64,000 bases of DNA, taken from contig JANPZZ010000024.1 in the NCBI GenBank assembly GCA_024707305.1, positions 93,548 to 157,547 on the forward strand, given 5' to 3'. This document shows positions 31,354 through 39,963 of the stretch, one piece after another. The notes under the pieces are model-generated. The model was not told the DNA's origin and did not search any database. It saw only the letters and a list, made by a program, of their open reading frames with translations. The stretch comes from Chitinophagaceae bacterium (lineage in GTDB: Bacteria > Bacteroidota > Bacteroidia > Chitinophagales > Chitinophagaceae). Position 1 is the stretch's first letter. Every line of letters begins with the position of its first letter. The translations under genes and the position numbers were made by a program.

Positions 31354-32601
31354 ATGGCTGTAATCTCCGGCGGCAACAATACACCGCAAACCGATAGAAC
31401 ACGACCCGCAGGCAATTATATTCCCGCATTGATATCGCTGGGTGTACTTTATTTCATCATGGGTTTTTTAACCTGTTTGAATGATACACTGGTGCCTTTT
31501 TTCAAAAAAGGATTTGATCTTGATTATACATCTTCCTCACTGGTGCAGTTTTACTTTTTTCTTACGTATGGATTAATGTCCATACCTGCAGGGCGGATTG
31601 TACAAAAGATCGGTTTCCAAAGAGGAATGGTTTGGGGATTCGGGATTGCAGCAATCGGAGCACTGTTGTTTTATCCGGCATCGGTATTTCATCAGTATTC
31701 CATTTTTCTGGCCGCGTTGTTTGTGCTTGCGATCGGTATCGTGTTGTTGCAGGTGGCCGCCAATCCTTACATCACAGTATTAGGTCCGCCGGAAAGTGCA
31801 TCTTCCCGTTTTACATTTATCCAGTCACTTGGTTCCATTGGCACAACAGTAGCGCCTTTGTTCGGAGCATATTTTATCCTGTCCCGCCTCGAAGAAGCTG
31901 GTGCTTCCAGCGAAGCGGTACGCACCCCTTATCTCTTCATCGCAGGATTCATCTTGCTCGTCACGTTTGTGTTATCGAGATTGAAACTGCCGGTTATTAA
32001 GATGGCCGACGAAGAGAAAACGGAAAAGAAAGGGCAGTTGAAACAGTTATTTCGTTTCCGCAATCTGAAATGGGGCGTACTTGCCATCTTTTGTTATGTT
32101 GGTGCGGAAGTGGCAATTGGAACATTCCTTACGAATTATATCGCCGACATACTGAACATTTCTGAAACAGAAGCCAATCCTTATGTTTCTTACTACTGGG
32201 GAGGCATGCTTGTTGGCAGAATTGCCGGCGGATTTTTATTGAGAATGATTGCTCCGCAAAAGTTGCTCGCGATTTTCAGTACGCTTTCCGTCGCATGCAT
32301 TCTATTGTCCGTTTTTTCAGAAGGAAATGTTGCAGTATGGAGTATGGTACTGGTTGGTTTATTCAACTCCATCATGTTTGCGGTAATCTTCTCACTCGCG
32401 GTTGCAGGACTGGGAAGTCTCACAACACTGGCATCTGGAGTTTTATCAACTGCTATTGCAGGCGGTGCTATTGTGAGCCTGCTGTTTGGTGTTTTAAAAG
32501 ACAACGGTAGCTGGGCATTTGCGTTTATGCTTCCTGCGTTGTGCTATGTTTATATTCTTTTTTATGGATGGAAGGGGTATAGGAGAGTCGATGATCGATG
32601 A
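31354..32601 (+). CDS. MFS sugar transporter, FucP/GluP-like
   Basis: A 415-residue 12-helix transporter of the sugar:H+ symporter group near FucP and glucose/galactose transporters: YFIMGFLTCLNDTLVPFFKK at helix 1, SLVQFYFFLTYGLMSIPAG, and VAANPYITVLGPPESASSRF. It would import the mono- or disaccharide released outside. Coupled to the AGE gene (1-bp gap), so the imported sugar is probably the epimerase substrate. The last residues RRVDDR and the stop codon come from the 7-bp repeat element that starts within the gene end, so the native C-terminus may have been altered. Confidence 0.9.
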   Translation: MAVISGGNNTPQTDRTRPAGNYIPALISLGVLYFIMGFLTCLNDTLVPFFKKGFDLDYTSSSLVQFYFFLTYGLMSIPAGRIVQKIGFQRGMVWGFGIAAIGALLFYPASVFHQYSIFLAALFVLAIGIVLLQVAANPYITVLGPPESASSRFTFIQSLGSIGTTVAPLFGAYFILSRLEEAGASSEAVRTPYLFIAGFILLVTFVLSRLKLPVIKMADEEKTEKKGQLKQLFRFRNLKWGVLAIFCYVGAEVAIGTFLTNYIADILNISETEANPYVSYYWGGMLVGRIAGGFLLRMIAPQKLLAIFSTLSVACILLSVFSEGNVAVWSMVLVGLFNSIMFAVIFSLAVAGLGSLTTLASGVLSTAIAGGAIVSLLFGVLKDNGSWAFAFMLPALCYVYILFYGWKGYRRVDDR

Positions 32602-32735
32602 TCGATGGTCGATGGTCGATGGTCGATGTCCGATGATCGATGATCGATGTCCGATGACTGTTTAATGTATTCACTGCCCGTCCCGGAGGGACGGGATATC
32701 TGTAGCACCCGAATGTCTCTTGTGCGAAGATGCGT
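32587..32735. repeat. Heptamer repeat (GATCGAT-like) with CCCGTCCC hairpin module
   Basis: About ten tandem 7-bp units (GATCGAT, GGTCGAT, GTCCGAT) run from inside the MFS stop region to about 32656, followed by the ACTGTTTAATGTATTCACTG module and a hairpin CCCGTCCC-GGA-GGGACGGG. This is one copy of the element that is expanded at 42355-44215. It fills the gap between two convergent genes exactly. Confidence 0.9.
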
Positions 32736-32740
32736 TCCAC

Positions 32741-33325
32741 CTAAAGAGGAAAACTCTCAATAATCGCCAGATCTAACCCGCTCTTTTTACGAATTTGCCG
32801 CACCGTATTTTCAGCAGCAAATCCTAAAACAATAACAGAACCACCGGGATCGAAATAGGTAAGCCTTCTATCTTCACAATGCAACTCACATAAAGATTGC
32901 ACGCGTTCAAACAACTCACCATCGGCCCACTCATCATCGGTTTTTAACTGCCATTGATAAAACTCACCGCGAAAATGGAAAGACACTAGTGCAGTTTGTT
33001 GCTCGAGATCGATATAATCATTCACATCCTCAAATTCTAATTCCTGGTTGCTAATTCGCGATAATTGCGCAAGGATATAACGATAATCACCTGTTTGTTT
33101 AATAAACTCCATGTCGAAAGTCCAGCACTGGTTACACACCGGTGTATAAGGCTCGCGCTGGATGGGCAACCCCAATATCTTATAAAGAAGACCAAAAGGT
33201 TCTTCGGCAAATGCTTCTGTTCCACCCGCCCAGGTAAGCAGGTCGTTTTGTGTAACACCGGGGTTGAGCTCAAAACCTGCGTCCAAAAATATTTGCAATT
33301 GCTTTTCCAGCGTTGTTTCCATCAT
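32741..33325 (-). CDS. Hypothetical protein
   Basis: About 194 residues from the ATG at 33325 (MMETTLEKQLQIFLDAGFEL); the longer frame from 33403 would overlap the kptA 3' end and has no family-like sequence before the ATG. No signal peptide or membrane helix. Features are an acidic middle (LEFEDVNDYIDLEQQTALVS), a Cys pair in PVCNQCWTFDMEF and a C-terminal alpha/beta segment GGSVIVLGFAAENTVRQIRK. I do not recognise the family. It lies 32 bp downstream of kptA on the same strand and may be cotranscribed. Confidence 0.65.
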   Translation of the reverse strand: MMETTLEKQLQIFLDAGFELNPGVTQNDLLTWAGGTEAFAEEPFGLLYKILGLPIQREPYTPVCNQCWTFDMEFIKQTGDYRYILAQLSRISNQELEFEDVNDYIDLEQQTALVSFHFRGEFYQWQLKTDDEWADGELFERVQSLCELHCEDRRLTYFDPGGSVIVLGFAAENTVRQIRKKSGLDLAIIESFPL

Positions 33326-33357
33326 AGAAGTGTAAAGATAGGCTGCAAAAATCAGTA

Positions 33358-33906
33358 CTAAATCGTTCGGATATAAAAAGCAGGCACCGCATCGGTTAAC
33401 CAAACACCGTTTTCAGATTTATAAAACACCCATCCGTCATTGAACATTTTTGCAGCGTCGATGTGTAATACAATCGGTTTTCCATGGCGCTGACCTACGG
33501 TGCGGGCAGTTTCCACCTCGCTACTCAGGTGTACATGTTGCCGATCTCTTTTTTCTAAACCGGATGCTAAAATAGAGGTCAGATTCACCGCGGCAGTACC
33601 ATGATATAAAACGTTTGGTGGCTGGAGCGATACAAATTGCAAATCCACCGACAAAGAATGTCCCTGGTTGGCGCGTATACGAGATTTATCAGCATTGAAA
33701 GCAAATCTTTGTTTGTTGTTGGTAGCAACAAGGTATTCAACAATGGACTGATCCAGCTGGCAATCATACATATTCATCTTTTCGATCAGCTCGTTTACAT
33801 CGGCCCAGCCGTTTTCGTCCAACCGTAGTCCTATCTGTTCTGGCCGGTGGCGCAGAACCAGGCTCATGAATTTGCTGTAACGTTTCAGTTCCTTTTCACT
33901 AATCAC
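33358..33906 (-). CDS. kptA: RNA 2'-phosphotransferase, KptA/Tpt1 family
   Basis: A 182-residue enzyme that in eukaryotes removes the 2'-phosphate left by tRNA splicing, transferring it to NAD+. The N-terminal winged-helix part has KFMSLVLRHRPEQIGLRLDENGW (catalytic Arg-His block RHRPE) and the C-terminal ADP-ribosyltransferase fold has VLYHGTAAVNLTSILASGL and HVHLSSEVETARTVGQRHG. Full length for the family. The bacterial substrate is not established; no RNA ligase or other repair gene is adjacent. Confidence 0.92.
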   Translation of the reverse strand: MISEKELKRYSKFMSLVLRHRPEQIGLRLDENGWADVNELIEKMNMYDCQLDQSIVEYLVATNNKQRFAFNADKSRIRANQGHSLSVDLQFVSLQPPNVLYHGTAAVNLTSILASGLEKRDRQHVHLSSEVETARTVGQRHGKPIVLHIDAAKMFNDGWVFYKSENGVWLTDAVPAFYIRTI

Positions 33907-34025
33907 GTGTTGAATTTAATCTTTTTTGATTTAGTCTTATCAATGATAGCTAAAGTTAGATGAAGTAAAGTAAATGGTCGGTAATGTTATTGAAACTAAC
34001 TGAAATAAAACCGGCTTACAAAAAC

Positions 34026-34055
34026 AAAAAGGATCGCTTATGCGATCCTTTTTTT
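34026..34055. terminator. Rho-independent terminator
   Basis: Perfect 7-bp stem GGATCGC-TTAT-GCGATCC with A5 on the left and T7 on the right, 33 bp past the stop codon of the tail-collar gene, so it ends the reverse-strand operon 36971-34088. The flanking A/T tracts make it bidirectional. Confidence 0.85.
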
Positions 34056-34087
34056 CCATTTCTATAAAAAAACCTAAGTAACAGCGT

Positions 34088-34999
34088 TTATAACTTAATA
34101 ATATAATTCAACGCAATTCCAGGGTTGAGAACATCAAAGGTGGTGCCACTTCCTGTATTGCTTATGTTACCAGTGGCGGTGAATGTATGCGTATGCGAGG
34201 TGGAGCCTGAGTTAATGCTGCTGGGTCCGGTTGAATGCGTGTTACTGTTGGTACGCCAGTAAAAATTATTGTCGTAGTCAGTATTATTTACGTTTCCAAT
34301 CCGGCTGTTATTACCCGTTCCACCGCTAAAATTCTCCGCATAGTAAGCATCATTATATATATGCGAGTGACTATTGGTAGAAGTTGTTACACTTTGTCCG
34401 GTAAAATCGTGCGCATGTGATGGCATTCCATTAATGCTCATTTCAGTCTTAGCTGATCCACCCTTTGCACCCATTTGTGTACCGCTGATGCCGAATGTTG
34501 TAGTCAAACGATTGGCTGCAACGCCGCCCATATCATCAAGTCCAAATACGGCACGTCCACGTAAATCAGGAATATTAAAAGTGGAGGTTCCATTGCCTGC
34601 GCCAAAGCTGGTACCAATGGTAGCAAAAAGTTCGGGGAAAGTACTGCGGCTGATGGCAGCTCCACTACAAAGCATCCAGCCTTCAGGTGCGGTATTGCCG
34701 GCATAGGCAACAACAGTACCCGGTGCAATAATTTCCTGTTCCTGGGCTATCGTTGTCCATTCAGTTCCGTCATAATAATAAAAACCTTCCGGAGAACTGG
34801 TTTGATATACCAACAGTCCCTCGACCGGATCAGGGATAGCCAGACGTTGCGTTGCATCCATCCGCGGAAGCAATACGCCTTTGTCGGTAGCCGTAATTTC
34901 TAACTGTGCGCTGGCGTGAGGCAATATCGTTCCTACACCTAACTGTGCATGTGTGCTCAAACCCGCGAGTATAGAAGCAAATAAAAATAGCTTTTTCAT
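34088..34999 (-). CDS. Secreted tail-collar-domain protein, copy 1
   Basis: A 303-residue protein with signal peptide (MKKLFLFASILAGLSTHAQ). The Bacteroidota-type N-terminal segment (LPHASAQLEITATDKGVLLPRMDATQRLA ... GFYYYDGTEW) is followed by a phage tail-collar domain: APGTVVAYAGNTAPEGWMLC, FNIPDLRGRAVFGLDD, then a His/Ser-rich region (SHAHDFTGQ, NSHSHIYND, SHTHTFTATG) and end LNPGIALNYIIKL. Collar domains form trimeric fibre tips in phages; exported versions are uncharacterised. It lies 33 bp after copy 2, a tandem paralogue. Confidence 0.85.
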   Translation of the reverse strand: MKKLFLFASILAGLSTHAQLGVGTILPHASAQLEITATDKGVLLPRMDATQRLAIPDPVEGLLVYQTSSPEGFYYYDGTEWTTIAQEQEIIAPGTVVAYAGNTAPEGWMLCSGAAISRSTFPELFATIGTSFGAGNGTSTFNIPDLRGRAVFGLDDMGGVAANRLTTTFGISGTQMGAKGGSAKTEMSINGMPSHAHDFTGQSVTTSTNSHSHIYNDAYYAENFSGGTGNNSRIGNVNNTDYDNNFYWRTNSNTHSTGPSSINSGSTSHTHTFTATGNISNTGSGTTFDVLNPGIALNYIIKL

Positions 35000-35032
35000 G
35001 ATTTGGATTTTAGAATTCCAGTATAATCGGGA

Positions 35033-35947
35033 TTAGAGCTTAATAATATAATTCAAAACGATTGCAGGGTTCAATACCGAGAATGCATTTCCGCTTCCCG
35101 TATTGCTGATTGTTCCTGTCGCCGTCACAGTATGGCTATGACTTTCGGACGACGTGTTAATGGAAGATGGCGACGTGCTATGTGTGTTACTTGACGTACG
35201 CCAGTAAAAAATTATTATCATTGTCGGTGCTGTTTGCACTTCCAAATCTTGCATTACCACCTGTACCACCAGAAAAGTTTTCAGCAAAGTATGCATCGGT
35301 ATAGGTGTGACTGTGCGAGTTGGATGATGTTGACGCACTGGTGCCTGTAAATGTGTGGTTATGGCTTGGCAGGTTGGCTGTTGTGAGTGTTACACTTTGT
35401 GAACCTCCGGTTGCACCCAACTGTGAACCATTAATCGACACATCGCCTGTCAGTAAACCCAAACCGGTTCCACCCATATTATCCTTGCCAAATATAGTGC
35501 GGCCACGTAAATCAGGAAGGTTAAAAGTGGTAGCGCCATCACCTGTGCCATAAGTTGTACCAATAGCAGTGAATAAATCGGCATAAACGCTGCGACTTAC
35601 GGTACCGCCAGCACAAAGCGCCCAACCTTCCGGAACTACTGAGCCGGTGAAGGAAACGATTGTACCTGCAGGGGTCGATCGCGTGGCGCCGCTTTGCAAT
35701 TGTGTCCAGTTGCCACCGGTATAGTAATAAAATCCAGCACGGCCATCTGTTTGATAAACCAGCAAACCAGCAGCAGGTGTAGCGATTGCAACGCGCTGAG
35801 ATTCCGTCATACGAGGCATCAATGCGCCTTTTGTTGTACTGCTTACTTCCAGTTGCGCACTGGCATGCGGCGCATTGGTACCAATACCCACCTGGGCATT
35901 TCCATAAATTGTGCTAAGTGCAAAAGCGAGACAAATAGTTTTTTCAT
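35033..35947 (-). CDS. Secreted tail-collar-domain protein, copy 2, two frame breaks
   Basis: Tandem paralogue of copy 1, about 304 residues after correction. The true start is ATG 35947: with one more T in the T4 (A4 at 35922-35925 on the plus strand) it reads MKKLFVSLFALSTIYGNAQ, a clean signal peptide running into VGIGTNAPHASAQLEVSS. A second break, one extra base in the A6 run at 35206-35211, separates the last 60 residues (NNFYWRTSSNTHSTSPSSIN ... LNPAIVLNYIIKL). Collar motifs SVVPEGWALC and FNLPDLRGRTIFGKD are present. Sits 28 bp after the T9SS gene. Confidence 0.83.
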
Positions 35948-35975
35948 AATAGAGATCTTAAAAGGATATCAGAAT

Positions 35976-36971
35976 TTATTTTTTAATGAGTTGTTGATTT
36001 TGCGTGTCGCCGCTACGTGTATGTATTCTTACATGATATACACCGGCGGCAATGGAACGAATGTCATATTCAGCCTGCGCTTTGGAAAAGCTAATTGCAA
36101 CCGCACCCCTGGAGTCAAGTAGTTCAACCTTCTGGATATTCAAAACATCCACGCCCGTTATACGGAAACTACCTGAAGCAGGATTGGGAAATACATTGAT
36201 AGAAAGCGATTCACCAACAGCTGCAGCAGTAACGACAGCGCTGTAAGAAGAGCGACCATCAACATCATGTTGTCGAATACGATAATACAAACGATGTGCA
36301 GGCGCATCCTGATCAATTGTGCTATAGCTTTGCTCCCCGCCGATGTTGCGCGCGTCAATTGCATTACCAACTGGTAACCACTGGCGACCATCATTACTGC
36401 GTTCAACCTGGAAATGCGACACCGCCTGTTCGCTGCGCGTACTCCAGCTTACACGGATATCATTGCTGTTGCGAATTGCCTGTACCGGCCCCCAAACCAA
36501 AGGAAGCGTGACAAACTCATCAGCCAACACGATCTCGCGTAAGTTCAAATTGCTTACGGCGTTTGAAAGGATCAGGTTGCTAACGGCATCGCGCGACGCA
36601 GTACTGAGCGACTTCCAGTAGTATCCGTTGTGCACTTTCACTCCTAATGCTGATTCCGTTATCCCATTTAAATTATCATCGGAATAATAAAAACCCAGGA
36701 CGCCCGTGAATGCCGGGATGTTGTTGGTAAACGTGGCAGCACCTGATACGTAATTCTGAACGGTATAATGGCTAACTGCATTGCTGACGATCATTTCCGT
36801 GTTGGAAATACCATAGTCGCTCCCCGGCTGGAGCACCAGACCATTTACATAGATAAGTGTGTTGCTTTTGATGTTGAAGGAAGCTTCATTTCCCACGAAA
36901 AATGCAGGTTGGGCAGAAGCCATTTGCCATGTAGACAGAGCACAAATGGCAAAGAAAATTTTTCTTTTCAT
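35976..36971 (-). CDS. T9SS sorting-domain protein, first gene of the collar operon
   Basis: A 331-residue protein, signal peptide ending QMASAQ. The middle carries beta-strand-rich segments (IRVSWSTRSEQAVSHFQVERSNDGRQW, a fibronectin-like block common in Bacteroidota exported proteins) and the end is a T9SS type A sorting domain (INVFPNPASGSFRITGVD ... AAGVYHVRIHTRSGDTQNQQLIKK). Exported by the type IX system and cleaved or anchored at the surface. Followed by the two collar genes on the same strand with 28 and 33 bp gaps, so probably one operon controlled from the palindromes at 37064-37119. Confidence 0.88.
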   Translation of the reverse strand: MKRKIFFAICALSTWQMASAQPAFFVGNEASFNIKSNTLIYVNGLVLQPGSDYGISNTEMIVSNAVSHYTVQNYVSGAATFTNNIPAFTGVLGFYYSDDNLNGITESALGVKVHNGYYWKSLSTASRDAVSNLILSNAVSNLNLREIVLADEFVTLPLVWGPVQAIRNSNDIRVSWSTRSEQAVSHFQVERSNDGRQWLPVGNAIDARNIGGEQSYSTIDQDAPAHRLYYRIRQHDVDGRSSYSAVVTAAAVGESLSINVFPNPASGSFRITGVDVLNIQKVELLDSRGAVAISFSKAQAEYDIRSIAAGVYHVRIHTRSGDTQNQQLIKK

Positions 36972-37063
36972 TTTGTTAGAATATTGGATAGGGACGCAAG
37001 TACAAACAAAAAAATGACAAGCACAAGAAGCGCCGTGATGTTGTTTACAACAGTAGCGTGTTT

Positions 37064-37123
37064 TTGATCTATATCAATGGTATAAATCAAGAGGGAAGAA
37101 TAACTTTGACGTAGATCAAAGTT
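37064..37123. promoter_or_regulatory. Two FNR/CRP-like boxes upstream of the T9SS/collar operon
   Basis: TTGATCTATATCAA at 37064-37077 is a perfect TTGAT-N4-ATCAA palindrome. TTGACGTAGATCAA at 37106-37119 is a near match inside a larger inverted repeat AACTTTGA-N6-TCAAAGTT (37102-37123). Their centres are 42 bp apart, four helical turns. They lie 93-150 bp before the T9SS start at 36971 (reverse strand), an activator-like distance. Which CRP/FNR-family protein binds is unknown. Confidence 0.55.
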
Positions 37124-37165
37124 CAATGAGAGGATTTGCCGGGAAGTAATTACAACTTAAACATG

Positions 37166-37480
37166 TTATATTAAATCCTGAATAAACACACCTTTCTCAT
37201 TCCATTCAACCGGCCAGTGACGGAGATAAAACCCTTCGCCACTTACATTAATTCCGTTATATGGATCGAAGCGGTAACGATGTAAAGGACAAACAACGCG
37301 GCCCAGCGGATCAATAAATCCATCGGCAAGAATGCCTCCTGCGTGCGGGCATTTATACGCGAAAGCAAAATACTTTTGATTATGAAGACCCACGCAGATC
37401 TTTTTTCCATCCACTTCCACCACGGCGATATTATTGTCGCCAAAGTTTAATTCATTGGGATGTTCTGCAATTTTTTTCAA
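37166..37480 (-). CDS. Rieske [2Fe-2S] domain protein
   Basis: About 104 residues with both Rieske cluster motifs, CPHAG and CPLHRYRF (C-x-H ... C-x2-H), so a small ferredoxin-like Rieske protein of the type found near NirD or oxygenase ferredoxins. No membrane anchor. The start is uncertain: TTG 37480 is the first start codon in this frame after the hflX stop, 22 bp away; an undetected frame break in the A7 nearby could hide an ATG. Directly downstream of hflX on the same strand. Electron partner unknown. Confidence 0.82.
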   Translation of the reverse strand: MKKIAEHPNELNFGDNNIAVVEVDGKKICVGLHNQKYFAFAYKCPHAGGILADGFIDPLGRVVCPLHRYRFDPYNGINVSGEGFYLRHWPVEWNEKGVFIQDLI

Positions 37481-37502
37481 TGGAGCTGTTTGTGCGTATG
37501 AT

Positions 37503-38693
37503 TTACCAGAGGAATTCAGACTTATAAGGATATCTCACTTTGTACAGTTCCCTTACTTTTTCAAGTATCGTGGCACGGAGGCCATCGAGGTTTCTTCTTT
37601 CAAGTGCTGAAATAAAAATGGCGTTGCCATTGGTTTCATTCTGCCAGCGATCGCGGAGATCTTCCAGAATTTCCTGTTTCGCGCTTTCTTCCAGCCAGGG
37701 ATCGAACGTATGTTGTTCGTAAAGGTCCATTTTATTAAAAATGGTAAGGATCGGTTTTTCAAATGCGCCAATCTCCTGTAACGTCTTGTTTACAACGCCC
37801 AGTTGATCTTCATAAGCAGGGTGTGAAATATCAACCACATGTAATAAGATATCTGCTTCACGCACTTCATCCAGGGTGCTTTTAAAACTTTCAACCAGGT
37901 GGTGGGGTAGTTTGCGGATGAATCCAACCGTATCACTTAAAAGGAAAGGTGTGTTCTCAAACACCACTTTGCGTGTGGTGGTATCAAGCGTTGCAAAGAG
38001 TTTGTTTTCGGCAAATACATCACTCTTACTAAGCAGGGTCATAATGGTACTTTTGCCCACATTGGTATAACCCACCAGTGCTACACGAATAAATTCGCCG
38101 CGGTCTTTACGTTGTGTTTGCGCCTGTTTGTCAATTTCCGAAAGGCGTTTTCGAAGTAAAGAAATTTTATCACGAACAATACGTCGGTCGGTCTCGATTT
38201 CCGTTTCACCTGGTCCGCGTGTACCGATACCACCACCGAGACGTTCAAGGTGTTTCCACATACCGCGGAGGCGTGGTAAAATGTACTGGTATTGCGCCAG
38301 CTCTACCTGGGCTTTTGCCTGCGCCGTTTTTGCGCGGCGTGCAAATATGTCGAGGATGAGATCGGAGCGGTCGATCGTTTTTACATTCAGTGCCTTTTCA
38401 ATATTGTTGATTTGCGCACCGCTAAGTTCATCATCAAAAATGATCACGCGCACATCTTTGCCCTGGATGTAATTTTTAATTTCTTCCAGTTTTCCTTTTC
38501 CTACAAAAGTCCGGCTATCCGGATGTGCGAGTTTTTGGGTAAAACGTTTCACAGTTACAGCACCGGCCGTCTCCGCCAGAAAGGCAAGTTCATCCAGGTA
38601 TTCATGTACTTGTGGTTCTGTTTGATCTTTATGAATCAATCCCACCAGTACCGCACGTTCTTCTTTTTCTATTTTATTTCTGTTGTCGAGCAA
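37503..38693 (-). CDS. hflX: GTPase HflX, ribosome-associated
   Basis: A 396-residue GTPase that splits stalled or stress-arrested ribosomes. The N-terminal HflX domain (DSRTFVGKGKLEEIKNYIQG, VIIFDDELSGAQINNIEKAL) leads to the linker GGGIGTRGPGETEIETDRR and the G domain with G1 GYTNVGKST, G3 DTVGFIRKLPHHLVESF and G4 NKMD. Intact and full length. The gene is followed by the Rieske gene. Upstream region 38694-38838 holds no obvious -7 box. Confidence 0.95.
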   Translation of the reverse strand: MLDNRNKIEKEERAVLVGLIHKDQTEPQVHEYLDELAFLAETAGAVTVKRFTQKLAHPDSRTFVGKGKLEEIKNYIQGKDVRVIIFDDELSGAQINNIEKALNVKTIDRSDLILDIFARRAKTAQAKAQVELAQYQYILPRLRGMWKHLERLGGGIGTRGPGETEIETDRRIVRDKISLLRKRLSEIDKQAQTQRKDRGEFIRVALVGYTNVGKSTIMTLLSKSDVFAENKLFATLDTTTRKVVFENTPFLLSDTVGFIRKLPHHLVESFKSTLDEVREADILLHVVDISHPAYEDQLGVVNKTLQEIGAFEKPILTIFNKMDLYEQHTFDPWLEESAKQEILEDLRDRWQNETNGNAIFISALERRNLDGLRATILEKVRELYKVRYPYKSEFLW

Positions 38694-38790
38694 TGGATCT
38701 GATAATTTTCAACTTACAATTCAAAATGTAAGCCAATGATGAATGAAATTACTGCATTTTCAGCAATGCCCCGGAGGGCATCTAAGCAAA

Positions 38791-38814
38791 GATGCCGGTA
38801 TCACTACCGGCATC
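38791..38814 (-). terminator. Hairpin after the beta-barrel gene, probable terminator
   Basis: Perfect 10-bp stem GATGCCGGTA-TCAC-TACCGGCATC, 25 bp beyond the reverse-strand stop codon at 38839. The sequence after it on that strand (CTTTGCTT) is only weakly T-rich, so termination strength is uncertain. Confidence 0.55.
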
Positions 38815-38838
38815 TGCAGAATGATTTATATAAATAGT

Positions 38839-39567
38839 TTAAAGACCACTCAACGTCAAACCAATTGTAAACGGTCTGATTTCAGCAGCTACACCTTCTT
38901 TAAACAAAGTTGTAAACTGGTAACTGCCAAAGAGCGAAAAATGTCCCATGCCTATACGTGCAGTACCAACCAGGCGTGTGGTGTTGAAGAAACCTTTGTG
39001 GTATTCTTTCACCAGGTAGTCGTTGATAGCCTGACCCGATTTAGTCTGGAATGTTTTATTACGAGTATATGCTTTCAACATGGTACCTACGCGAACGCCT
39101 ACGGCAAACTTCAAACTCTTGTCGCTGTTCAGGGGGTCTTTGGTATAACGGAATTCAATAGGAGCTTCCAGGTATACAGTAGCGAGTTTCGTTTTCTTGA
39201 AATGGTTTGTATCAGAACGATCACTAAACTGCAGCGTGTTGGTATTATCCCTGATACCTACATGTGTCTTTTTAAATTTGATATGGTCGGAAGAAATGCC
39301 AGGTCCGAAAGCCATGCTCAACTTAGGGTTTGTCTTAAAAGGGAAGTCGAACATGAAAAACACGTTGAAGGATTTTGAAAATCCTCCTGTATTAATTGAA
39401 TCGGGAGCACCAGCCCAACCGGCGTAGCCGAGTTGAATCATCAGGTGATCATTGGCACGACCGGCCAGGTTGATTACAGGTTTTTTAGTGGGCACAACGG
39501 TTGTATCCTGGGCCTGTGTGGCCGAAATAAGCATACATCCAAGAGCGAACAAAGCAATTTTCTTCAT
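38839..39567 (-). CDS. Outer-membrane beta-barrel protein (PorT-like)
   Basis: About 242 residues from ATG 39567 (MKKIALFALGCMLISATQAQ signal peptide); the 7 residues before it in frame are leader artefact. Alternating amphipathic strands such as HLMIQLGYAGWAGAP, SFNVFFMFDFPFKTNP, KLATVYLEAPIEFRYT, KFAVGVRVGTMLKAY and FSLFGSYQFTTLF fit the outer membrane protein beta-barrel family (OMP_b-brl_2/PorT-like). Function unknown; such barrels are abundant in Bacteroidota. A TACATTTG -7 box lies 19 bp before the start. Confidence 0.78.
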   Translation of the reverse strand: MKKIALFALGCMLISATQAQDTTVVPTKKPVINLAGRANDHLMIQLGYAGWAGAPDSINTGGFSKSFNVFFMFDFPFKTNPKLSMAFGPGISSDHIKFKKTHVGIRDNTNTLQFSDRSDTNHFKKTKLATVYLEAPIEFRYTKDPLNSDKSLKFAVGVRVGTMLKAYTRNKTFQTKSGQAINDYLVKEYHKGFFNTTRLVGTARIGMGHFSLFGSYQFTTLFKEGVAAEIRPFTIGLTLSGL

Positions 39568-39963
39568 ATAGATAGTAAGTATCGACAAATGTATTCTCCT
39601 CGCGGTTAAGAAAAGGTTAAAGGAAATTCAGGAAGGACCCCGCGAGACCTGGTCTTTCACTTTTCCAAAAGCCCGGCAAAAGTAGGGCTTATTTGGCCGA
39701 TTTTCGATATTTTAGTGCCCCAATAAAAGGATAGACGTTCAATCGGTGTTTTTTATCCTTTTCGTCGATTTGCTAAATCTTACACGGGAAGTAATTGCGG
39801 TGATTTTCAAATGAAAATTAACCGTATGCGTCTATTCGGCTTTTCTCCAATCTACAGGGCATTCTGGCCCGTTCGGAAAACAAGGCAATGCTTTGCCCTG
39901 GCGTATACGCTTTCGGCTCTCACCGATACGCGCAAATTATTCTTTTATAATAACCATTAAGCA
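39568..39963. other. Intergenic region between divergent genes
   Basis: 396 bp with no coding sequence. It contains the reverse-strand -7 box CAAATGTA (39586-39593, reads TACATTTG) and a hairpin AAAAGGATA / TATCCTTTT with a 21-nt loop (39725-39762) of unknown role. No clear promoter for the plus-strand gene was seen. Confidence 0.6.

Noticed and set aside
34088..35947. Prophage remnant because of the tail-collar domains
   Set aside because: Both proteins carry signal peptides and a Bacteroidota-type exported N-terminus; no capsid, tail, integrase or lysis gene is nearby.
38743..39378. Plus-strand frame of 211 residues opposite the beta-barrel gene
   Set aside because: Antisense shadow of a signal-peptide-bearing barrel protein; no family features of its own.
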